In this document: positions 1 to 7,130 of the stretch, piece by piece | Layout: each line of letters begins with the position of its first letter | Numbering within the stretch: the stretch's first letter is position 1 | NCBI GenBank assembly: GCA_900316565.1 | Contig: ONDK01000044.1 | Location: forward strand, 1-32,080 | From: an uncultured Prevotella sp. | GTDB taxonomy: Bacteria; Bacteroidota; Bacteroidia; Bacteroidales; Bacteroidaceae | Direction of reading: 5' to 3' | Length of the DNA stretch: 32,080 bases | The notes under the pieces: model-generated | What the model saw: the letters and a program-made list of their open reading frames with translations, nothing else | What the model was told of the DNA's origin: nothing | Database searches by the model: none | Made by a program: the position numbers and the translations under genes

Positions 1-435
1 GTCCGAATAAAAAGGAAAATATATTCGACATAATGTGACGGACGGCCACAAGGGCCGCACCCTGCAAGCGGGTGTTACTCCCGTAAAATAAGAAAAGGGT
101 ATGAATAGACCCAGTGCCACTACGAGGCGCTTATCCCATTCCTGAGCAAAAATGGGTACAACAAATTGAACACCTTATTTCTGAAATCACTTAAAAGCAT
201 GAATTATAAGGAATATAAGCGAACAGATAGAAACAGTAAATATGATCAGGACATTACACTAGCTACCAAGGAGGGTTAGGGTAAGCTTTGTTTCTATCAT
301 GTTCTTCCTACAATGCTAGTGTTCTATACGTAAAGAATAATTTCTTATATAGGAAAAGGATAAGCAACTGAAACAACGATAGTTAGTATTTTGCAGCTCG
401 TACTTTCTCCTTATCTTCCTTTGGTTAAAAGACAA
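1..435. other. gene-free left edge with repeat fragments
   Basis: I see no credible gene here. The stretch holds one GGACGGCC-type repeat arm (39-66). A segment at about 183-213 resembles 16803-16832 (shared GGAATATAAGCGA), and a segment at 229-257 resembles 16336-16364 (shared GAAACAGTAAATATG). There is also a weak stem pairing CCCATT at 135-140 with AATGGG at 151-156. The right part (316-435) is formally open in the frame of the adjacent IS1380 remnant but no longer resembles the transposase. Confidence 0.5.
39..66. repeat. single arm of the GGACGGCC palindromic repeat family
   Basis: The stretch reads CGGACGGCC, a 5-nt spacer, then GGCCGCACCCTGCA. It is the same arm that recurs several times at 16367-16752 and 30687-30976. 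GGCC occurs on both sides of the spacer, so the arm can form a short hairpin by itself. Confidence 0.7.
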
Positions 436-771
436 CAGAGTGTCTTGTTGGTGAAATCTGACGTTGGCGTTTCCGTCGCGGTTCTCAATGCCGACGATCA
501 TGTTGTTGATAACTGCCACACCGGGGCTGTATCCCAAAAAGTGCTTGTAGGTCATCTTTGCATCATACTTCTCAGTCTCAAGAAACTCGTGGTCAAAATC
601 AAGATCGTATTCCTCTTTTGGCACAAGCTGTCCTGTGGAGACAAGTTAATACACGCACATGAGAGAACGTATAATCTCGCTATAATCGTACCCAATAGAG
701 ACAGACCTCTTTCCAAGGTTCCGTCGATGATATGCTACAGATGGTGCTCAAAAAGCTCCATAACGTGAAAA
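436..771 (-). pseudogene. IS1380-family transposase remnant
   Basis: The minus strand encodes pieces of an IS1380 DDE transposase in more than one frame. The C-terminal piece (about 645 down to 436) reads STGQLVPKEEYDLDFDHEF, then EKYDAKMTYKHFLGYSPGVA, then IENRDGNANVRFHQQDTL, which is the conserved central block of Bacteroidota IS1380 transposases. An N-terminal piece (about 720 to 649) reads GYDYSEIIRSLMCVY and then meets a stop. A further scrap, FHVMELFEHHL, lies near 739-771 in another frame. The part that normally joins these blocks is missing and homology ends after QQDTL. The gene is therefore frameshifted, internally deleted and truncated, and it cannot make transposase. Family assignment is from remembered family motifs, not a search. 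Confidence 0.85.
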
Positions 772-872
772 ATTCCTCCGAATGGAGTAAGTTTCTCAGA
801 TTTTGCCGTGTTAATGAATTGCTAATTTGTTTTTGCACCACCAAGTTAAGTGATTTTTTGACATGGCTAAAT

Positions 873-897
873 CCTGAGCAACTTTTTGTTGCTCAGG
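873..897. terminator. perfect 10-bp hairpin upstream of the HTCS gene
   Basis: CCTGAGCAAC, a TTTTT loop, then GTTGCTCAGG form a perfect 10-bp stem. It lies between the IS1380 remnant and the regulator start. No clean U-tract follows on either strand, so it may be a terminator, an IS end structure or an mRNA leader element. A promoter for the HTCS gene was not clear; TTTTG at 801-805 with TAATTTGT at 823-830 is only a weak candidate. Confidence 0.4.
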
Positions 898-978
898 ACG
901 TTATAAAAAAAATAAAGACTATTGTGATGCGGATATTAGGATCAATAATAACTATTCATTGTTATCTCTACAACTGAA

Positions 979-3900
979 ATGCTTATAGAAAGAAGGAAAT
1001 TGCTGCAAGCGTCAGTAGCTATAATCATTACTTTGATGTTGTGCCAGAGAGCATACGGCAGCATCATCATGCAGCACATAGACACGAAGTTCATCTCAGT
1101 CTATTGTATGTTCAAGGACCGCGACGGCATGATGTGGGCCGGCACGTCACGTGGTCTCATGTCATATCCACAGTTGCTCAGCACCGCACCCACCGACTAC
1201 AAGCGTCCTCACGACCTGTCGAACATCATCACACAGATCCGGCAGGACAACCTCGGACGACTTTGGCTGCGCACGCAGGCCAATCATGCACTCGTCTATG
1301 ACCCACACAGCAACAAACTCATCAGCGATGTGGAACACTACCTCCAGGGACTCGGCATGAAGCTGTGGTACGAATTCCTACTGGAGACCGACGACCGGGG
1401 ACGTATATGGTTCTACAAAGACAACGTAATCACCGTCAAAGACTTCAAGAGCGGACAGTGCTGGCGTAACGCGTTGCCAACCAAGGATGGCCGCATCGTC
1501 GACATGTGTTTTCACGGTGGACAGATGTATACAGTCACCGAGCATGCCATATACACCTGCTCACTGCAAGGTCGGCATATCTCTGCATATCGGATGACAT
1601 CCACCGACGAGACGGTGTGCTACGACCGCACATACATGTTCGTCGACAAAGACAATAATATATGGCTGAAACGCAACGGCGAGCTCGCACGCTGCGACGC
1701 CCACACCCACGCCTGGAAAGCATTTCCTCAGGTTCTGTCCGACATCACCGGCATCACCCAGGACTACCGCGGCAACATCGTCGTGGCATCGTCAAACCAC
1801 GGAGTGTTCGTCTTCAGCTCCAACGGCAACAGCGTAGAACAGGTGACGCAGACGCTGCCGCTCGTTGACGGTCTGAGCAATAACCACATACAATGCGTCT
1901 ACTATGACACCGCAACAAAGAGCGTTGTGGTGGCATACCATAAAAACGGCTTGTCGCTCGTCAACCCGCAGAGTCCCTCCTCGCAGTTGATACACATCCA
2001 GGATGCCAAGCGCCACTACTCTGTCGACGACGTCATCTGCATGACCGACGCCGGCAACGGCGACTACTGGATTGGCACGGAGGACAACGGCATATACCTT
2101 CTGGACCGCCATGGCACCGTCAAGCGCAACCTCTTCAGTCTTCAGACCGCCACGGCAGTACTAAAGGACCATGCGGGAAGGGTATGGGCAGGACTCTTCC
2201 AGCATGGACTGTTCTGTGAAGACGGACGCAGCTTCTTCCCCGGGAAATCACCTTATAACATTCTCGAGCTTTCGCCGGGCCGTCTCTTCGTCAACCTCAA
2301 CGGCGAAGGTCTCTTCGTCCTCGACACCAACAGTGGCAAGGCCACACAAATACCTACCGACAACAAATGGATTATGGACATCGGCATCTACGGCGATAAG
2401 ATTTTCGCCGCCACACCACTGTTTCTGTATATCATCGATAAGAACACGCTGAGCATACAGAAGGTCTCTGCCGCCAATATCTCCGCCGACTTCAGCAATA
2501 GCATCAAGACATTGCTCGTCGACCACCGCGGATGGGTATGGCTTGTGAACTACATGCTCAACTCCCCCGTTGACATCTACGACTACCCACACAAAAGGGT
2601 TATCCAGGTTCCGGAGCTGAGCAAATACTCCATACTGGCTATGACGGAGGACAAACAGGGCAATATCTGGTGTTCAACAGACAACGGTCTGATACGCATC
2701 AGCACCGACGGCAAGGACTATCCCCATTTCAACATCATCAACTTCGGAGATCCAATAAAGGTCATGAGCAACGAGCGCGCAACGACAACCCTCAGCGACG
2801 GGCAGCTGCTCTTCGGTACTACCTCCGGTGTTTTCCGTATCAACCCGACGTCATTCCTCAACGACTTTCTGCACGGCAAGCAAGACGAGGAGGCCCTCAC
2901 GCTGTCGGTGCTGAAGATAAACAACCGCACCATCTCACCGGGCGACAAGGTGGATGGAAAGGTCGTCGCGCCGGGTGACCTCTGCTATCTAAAGAAGCTT
3001 GACCTCAGCTATGAGGAGAACAATATCGTCATGCAGTTCCGGCCCGGCACCATCACCCCCGAGGAGGAACAGGTATGGAACTACAAGCTCGACGGCATGG
3101 ACAACGACTTCTCGCCCATCAACGCCAACAATACCGTCATCATCTCCAACCTGCCGCCAGGAGTATATCATCTGCTTATGAGGTATAAGTCATCGGGCAA
3201 GGTATACGATATGCTCACCATACACATCAGACCACCCTTCTACCGTACCATATGGGCGTATCTCGTCTACCTTCTCCTGCTGCTGTTCATAGGGTGGCTC
3301 TTCTACAACCGTCAGCAGATACGTATGCACATCCTCAGCATGCGTGTCAAGGCAGAGCAGGAAAAGAAACTCAACGAACTGAAGATAAACTTCTTCACCA
3401 ATATGAGCCACGAGCTGCGCACACCACTCACCCTCGTCGCATCGCCGCTGGAGGAGCTTCTGAAGAAGCCTATGGACAAGGAAATGCACGGCACCCTGTC
3501 GCTCGTCTACCGGAACACGCAGCGCCTCATAACCATCGTCAAGCAGATCCTCGACATACGTATTGACGGGACCACCGATGAGGAATACCATCCGCAGAGC
3601 GCCGACCTGTCTGATTTCGTCGGAAAGATATGCGGGCTCTATAAGATGCAGGCTAAGATGCACCACATCGACTTCTCCTTCGAATGCAACAAAGAACAGG
3701 AATTTATATTCTTCGACATGCACAAGATGGAGGTCATCGTCAACAACCTGCTGTCCAACGCCTTCAAGTATACTCCCGACGGAGGAAGCATACACGTCAG
3801 CGTGAACTACCAAGAGCAGGGCACACTGATACAAGTCGCCGACACGGGAGTGGGCATCAAGGATAAGGACAAGGAGAGAATCTTCGACCGTTACTACCGT

Positions 3901-4884
3901 ACCAGCACACACCTCGACGACAGAAAGAGCTCTGGCATAGGCCTCGACGTAGTAAGGAAGTACGTGATGCAGCACAACGGTTCCATCACCGTCACCGACA
4001 ATAAGCCGCGCGGTTCCGTGTTCCACGTATGGCTGCCGGTAGAGGCTACGACGGGTGACACCACGATGCCGATGACAGAGATGGAGGCTTCGCAGAACAC
4101 AAAAGGCAAGAAACTCCCGACACTGCTCATCGTAGAGGACAACGTCGAGATGCTCGCTTATCTGTCGTCGCAGCTCGGCACCGACTACCGCATACTCAGG
4201 GCCACCGACGGCAATGCCGCACTGGAAGTACTGCATAAGGAAGACAATGTAGACATCGTCATCAGCGACGTGATGATGGAAGGCATGGACGGCCTGACGC
4301 TCACCAAGACAATAAAGAATGACGTCAGCCTGTCGCATATCCCTGTCATACTCCTCACAGCGAAAGCCCTCGACGAGGATGAGCTGAGAGGTCTGCAGAT
4401 GGGTGCCAACGACTACGTCACGAAGCCGTTCAACCTCGATGTACTGCGCGTGCGCATCAGAAGACAGCTGGAGCGACGCGAGGGTATCAGGCAGAGCGTG
4501 GCGAAAGGCGAGGAGCTAAAACCGGCCGACGTGGCAGTAACGACGCTCGACGAGGAATTTATGAAGAAGGTCATGAACAGCATAGAGAAGAACATGAGCA
4601 ATGCCGACTACTCCGTCGATGACCTCAGTCATGATGTGGACCTGCACCGTACGAATGTGTATAAAAAGATACAGTTTATCACGGGCAAGACGCCTCTGAT
4701 GTTCATCCGTCTGATGCGACTGAAACGGGCTCACCAGCTTATGTCTCAGGGTGGTGTCATGGTGTCGCAGGTGGCTTACCAGGTGGGCTTCAACAATCCA
4801 AAGATCTTTTCACGCTATTTCAAGGAACAGTACGGCATGTACCCCAGCGAGTATATTAAGAAGCAGGGTGAGAACAACTCGTAA
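979..4884 (+). CDS. hybrid two-component system (HTCS) sensor/regulator of glycan utilisation
   Basis: A single-polypeptide sensor kinase plus transcription factor of the Bacteroidota HTCS type. The 1301 residues show, in order: a signal/membrane segment (about 10-27); a long periplasmic two-component-regulator propeller region with repeated 'G.....W..T..GL' motifs (about 30-660); a Y_Y_Y domain (about 675-750); a membrane segment (about 757-777); HisKA with NMSHELRTP, phospho-acceptor His811; HATPase with NNLLSNAFKYTP and ADTGVGIK; a receiver domain with Glu1053/Asp1054, phospho-acceptor Asp1097 and Lys1149; and an AraC-type helix-turn-helix (about 1195-1298). All key residues are present. 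The gene faces the four-gene glycosidase operon at 5508-15014, so it probably senses a cellulose- or mannan-derived oligosaccharide and activates that operon. The ligand is not readable from sequence. Confidence 0.95.
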   Translation: MLIERRKLLQASVAIIITLMLCQRAYGSIIMQHIDTKFISVYCMFKDRDGMMWAGTSRGLMSYPQLLSTAPTDYKRPHDLSNIITQIRQDNLGRLWLRTQANHALVYDPHSNKLISDVEHYLQGLGMKLWYEFLLETDDRGRIWFYKDNVITVKDFKSGQCWRNALPTKDGRIVDMCFHGGQMYTVTEHAIYTCSLQGRHISAYRMTSTDETVCYDRTYMFVDKDNNIWLKRNGELARCDAHTHAWKAFPQVLSDITGITQDYRGNIVVASSNHGVFVFSSNGNSVEQVTQTLPLVDGLSNNHIQCVYYDTATKSVVVAYHKNGLSLVNPQSPSSQLIHIQDAKRHYSVDDVICMTDAGNGDYWIGTEDNGIYLLDRHGTVKRNLFSLQTATAVLKDHAGRVWAGLFQHGLFCEDGRSFFPGKSPYNILELSPGRLFVNLNGEGLFVLDTNSGKATQIPTDNKWIMDIGIYGDKIFAATPLFLYIIDKNTLSIQKVSAANISADFSNSIKTLLVDHRGWVWLVNYMLNSPVDIYDYPHKRVIQVPELSKYSILAMTEDKQGNIWCSTDNGLIRISTDGKDYPHFNIINFGDPIKVMSNERATTTLSDGQLLFGTTSGVFRINPTSFLNDFLHGKQDEEALTLSVLKINNRTISPGDKVDGKVVAPGDLCYLKKLDLSYEENNIVMQFRPGTITPEEEQVWNYKLDGMDNDFSPINANNTVIISNLPPGVYHLLMRYKSSGKVYDMLTIHIRPPFYRTIWAYLVYLLLLLFIGWLFYNRQQIRMHILSMRVKAEQEKKLNELKINFFTNMSHELRTPLTLVASPLEELLKKPMDKEMHGTLSLVYRNTQRLITIVKQILDIRIDGTTDEEYHPQSADLSDFVGKICGLYKMQAKMHHIDFSFECNKEQEFIFFDMHKMEVIVNNLLSNAFKYTPDGGSIHVSVNYQEQGTLIQVADTGVGIKDKDKERIFDRYYRTSTHLDDRKSSGIGLDVVRKYVMQHNGSITVTDNKPRGSVFHVWLPVEATTGDTTMPMTEMEASQNTKGKKLPTLLIVEDNVEMLAYLSSQLGTDYRILRATDGNAALEVLHKEDNVDIVISDVMMEGMDGLTLTKTIKNDVSLSHIPVILLTAKALDEDELRGLQMGANDYVTKPFNLDVLRVRIRRQLERREGIRQSVAKGEELKPADVAVTTLDEEFMKKVMNSIEKNMSNADYSVDDLSHDVDLHRTNVYKKIQFITGKTPLMFIRLMRLKRAHQLMSQGGVMVSQVAYQVGFNNPKIFSRYFKEQYGMYPSEYIKKQGENNS

Positions 4885-5040
4885 GTTCGATCCGTGCCTC
4901 GGAAAGGCACAATGAAAAAGGCGGCCCCGGGACAGTATCTTTTGGCAAAGAACGGTACCCAAGGCCGCATGAATACATGGTTTAGAGATTAATGCAAAGA
5001 ATTGTCGAGCTTATTTAGCTATGTATTTTTTGTTTCCACG

Positions 5041-5176
5041 GATATAGACCTGGCCCTACGCCGCTTTCTCTACGCGCTGTCAGAAGAGCAGATAGACCGC
5101 ATCCGAAGAATTGTTATTTGTCGAAAACGCGTTGATACCTGTCGTGGCACACTTTTGCTACAAAAAAGTACGTAGG
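5041..5176 (+). pseudogene. possible coding remnant, unidentified
   Basis: From 5041 one frame reads DIDLALRRFLYALSEEQIDR and continues to a stop at 5174-5176. The first 25 codons look like an amphipathic helical protein segment and are more GC-rich than the surrounding spacer. There is no start codon in frame and the upstream frame is low-complexity. I do not recognise the family; it could be chance. Confidence 0.25.
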
Positions 5177-5303
5177 AGCCGCACAAAGACTGTGAGAGCA
5201 CAGCCGCGACAGGTACTATCAAAAATCCGCACAACCTCGAAGATGCCGTGAATTGCTAAATAATCGATACTAATTGCTAACTGCTAATTAATAACTGCTA
5301 ACT

Positions 5304-5326
5304 GTTTTTTGCCTGCGGCAAAAAAC
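5304..5326. terminator. bidirectional hairpin with A/T arms
   Basis: GTTTTTTGCC, loop TGC, GGCAAAAAAC: a perfect 10-bp inverted repeat with A6/T6 arms. It lies between convergent genes, so it could end transcription from either side. Confidence 0.5.
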
Positions 5327-5327
5327 A

Positions 5328-5376
5328 AAGCCCTGTCAATGTCCTTAAAATAGAAGAAAGGACACGAACAGGGCTT
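5328..5376. terminator. stem-loop between convergent genes
   Basis: AAGCCCTGT at 5328-5336 pairs with ACAGGGCTT at 5368-5376. Inside it GTCCTT pairs with AAGGAC. A short loop is left, which makes a two-step hairpin. It lies 130 nt past the GH26 stop and 440 nt past the HTCS stop and probably serves as a transcription boundary for one or both. Confidence 0.55.
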
Positions 5377-5507
5377 GTAGTCGAGGGTCGGCTGGCTCAC
5401 GTCTGCCAGATGCCTCTTGTTATCCATACAATCTAAATACCTAATAAAGTGCTAGTAATTAAAAAAGACAACCTAATATATAATAAATCAGAAACTGTTA
5501 TCGGCCA

Positions 5508-7115
5508 TTATTTCACAACAATTTTACAGCCATTATGAACATATATACCTTTCTGTGTCGGTTCTTTTATTCTCATGCCACTAAGGTTGTACCACGCGTT
5601 GTCGCCGTTTGCGGCAGCGTTGTAAACCTTCGGGTTGGTGATACCAGTGGTTTCCTGACCAAGATACTGTGCACGTAGTGCGCGCATATCATCGAGAGTG
5701 ATGACGTTGTCCATCTTGAACCAGTTGTTCCACCAGTCACTGCCTGCCCACTGGTGCTTCTGTCCCATAGTGTACTGATAGTGATACCAAGGCATGGCGT
5801 AGAGCCATTTAGCGCCTGCATCCCACTGGTCGGTCATCATTGGGGAGTTGCCGCACTCAGAAAGCGTCAGCATCTTGTGGGGGTAGTAAGTGTGCATGAA
5901 TTCGAACGACCAGCTGGCAGAGTTATACTTAGCCTGCTCGTCGGCGTTATCCTTTGGTGTGGCGGTGTAGTTGTACAAGTCGCGACCAATGATGTCGACA
6001 TAATCATCGCCAGGATACCATTCATCGTCGTTGATCTGACAGTTCCACACCCATATAAGGTTATGAAGACCACGCTCATGGAAGTAGTTGTACATGATAT
6101 GCCAGAGCTGCTTACATGGCTCAGGACCATCGGCGCCCCACCAGAACCATGCCTTTCCGTCGCCATAGATGCCGCTGTTGCCGGCAGCCTCATGGAACGG
6201 TCTCCACAGCACTACGATACCGGAGTCCTGGAGAATCTCCAGACGGTCGGCGACCTTCTTAAGGTCAGCCATGAGGAAGTCGTGCTGCCACGTTCCCTCC
6301 TTTACAGCCTCCTTCGGTGAGAATTCCGTCACAGGAGAGCCGCCACCGGGAGCATAGAAACCTATGAACGAAGGCGGATCCTTTATAGAGTCTTTCTGAT
6401 AGGCATTCCACTCTGCCTCGGTACTTGGCGCGCGCCAGTGCCAGCAGATGGTTACGAGACCACCCATATCCCACCATTCCTTCACGGGAGTGATATCCTT
6501 GTAAGGCTCCCAGCCGTAGGTGAGATGGATATAATCGAAGCCGTTCATGGCAGGATATTTTCCCGTCCACGTCTTGACGTATCCAGCTTCCTTATAGTTC
6601 CAGTTAACCTCAGCCATGGAGCATGAGATGGATTTCTTGCCATAGATGTCGCGCAGCATCTGATATATCTGCTTGGTACGCCAGGAGGCTTGCTTGTCGC
6701 AAAGGTCGTCATAGCCGACACGTGTATCAGAAGGCCTTTTGGTGCGGAGTACCACCTTAGTGATGGTGAAATTAGTACCGGAAAACATCAAAGAATGATG
6801 ACGCATGGCATGAGCCAAAGAGTCAGAGACCTCAAAGGCGAAGTTGCCTTTTACCAAAAAATAAGACAGCGCGGGAGAAACCTCTTTCCATCCATTCTGC
6901 TTGTCGCGTACGGAGCACTGAGCGTACCCGTTGATATCCTTGACGAAGACAAGGATAGAATCACCACCGGACATTCCGGCGAATTTCATCGGGTCCACAC
7001 AACATTCGGGACCCCAAGTCATCTTGTACTCTCCTTCGAGGAGAGTAATATCCCGCGCTGGCAGCGCTGTTGCTGCCAGCAGGGATACTAATAGAGAACA
7101 AAAGAATTTTGTCAT
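5508..7115 (-). CDS. secreted GH26 beta-mannanase
   Basis: Endo-1,4-beta-mannosidase of glycoside hydrolase family 26, acting on beta-mannan or glucomannan outside the cell or at its surface. The 535 residues begin with a signal peptide (about 1-20). A small beta-rich module follows (about 22-128) and ends in FSGTNFTITKVVL, the same signature as the repeated modules of the next gene. The catalytic barrel (about 135-485) has general acid/base Glu309 in WRPFHEA and nucleophile Glu420 in TLSECG, with WFWWG aromatic residues nearby. The last 30 residues form the YNLSGMR...GIYVHNG tail, probably a T9SS-like sorting signal. It is the last gene of the operon, 15 nt behind the GH5 mannanase gene. The family call is firm. 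Mannanase rather than another GH26 activity is inferred from the motifs and the neighbouring GH5 subfamily. Confidence 0.92.
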   Translation of the reverse strand: MTKFFCSLLVSLLAATALPARDITLLEGEYKMTWGPECCVDPMKFAGMSGGDSILVFVKDINGYAQCSVRDKQNGWKEVSPALSYFLVKGNFAFEVSDSLAHAMRHHSLMFSGTNFTITKVVLRTKRPSDTRVGYDDLCDKQASWRTKQIYQMLRDIYGKKSISCSMAEVNWNYKEAGYVKTWTGKYPAMNGFDYIHLTYGWEPYKDITPVKEWWDMGGLVTICWHWRAPSTEAEWNAYQKDSIKDPPSFIGFYAPGGGSPVTEFSPKEAVKEGTWQHDFLMADLKKVADRLEILQDSGIVVLWRPFHEAAGNSGIYGDGKAWFWWGADGPEPCKQLWHIMYNYFHERGLHNLIWVWNCQINDDEWYPGDDYVDIIGRDLYNYTATPKDNADEQAKYNSASWSFEFMHTYYPHKMLTLSECGNSPMMTDQWDAGAKWLYAMPWYHYQYTMGQKHQWAGSDWWNNWFKMDNVITLDDMRALRAQYLGQETTGITNPKVYNAAANGDNAWYNLSGMRIKEPTQKGIYVHNGCKIVVK

Positions 7116-7130
7116 CTCAAAACATAATTA

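Larger units (their letters stand above)
4885..5507. other. convergent intergenic region between HTCS and GH26 genes
   Basis: This 620-bp region has no intact gene. It holds a small stem GTGCC/GGCAC at about 4896-4910 and a stem GCGGCC...GGCCGC at about 4922-4967. A possible coding scrap lies at 5041-5176, and a 12-bp inverted repeat (ACCTGTCGTGGC at 5137-5148, GCCGCGACAGGT at 5203-5214) partly overlaps it. An A/T-rich run with repeated ACTGCTAA/ATTGCTAA words lies at about 5250-5303. Two strong hairpins follow at 5304-5326 and 5328-5376. Confidence 0.5.

Noticed and set aside
391-977. Plus-strand open frames of 81-125 aa before the HTCS gene
   Set aside because: The first is the antisense shadow of the IS1380 remnant and the second spans a hairpin and A/T-rich spacer; neither looks like a protein.
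3190-4338. 382-aa open frame antisense to the HTCS kinase/receiver region
   Set aside because: It is a shadow of a fully intact kinase gene, has no domain and no promoter. GC-rich coding DNA produces such frames.
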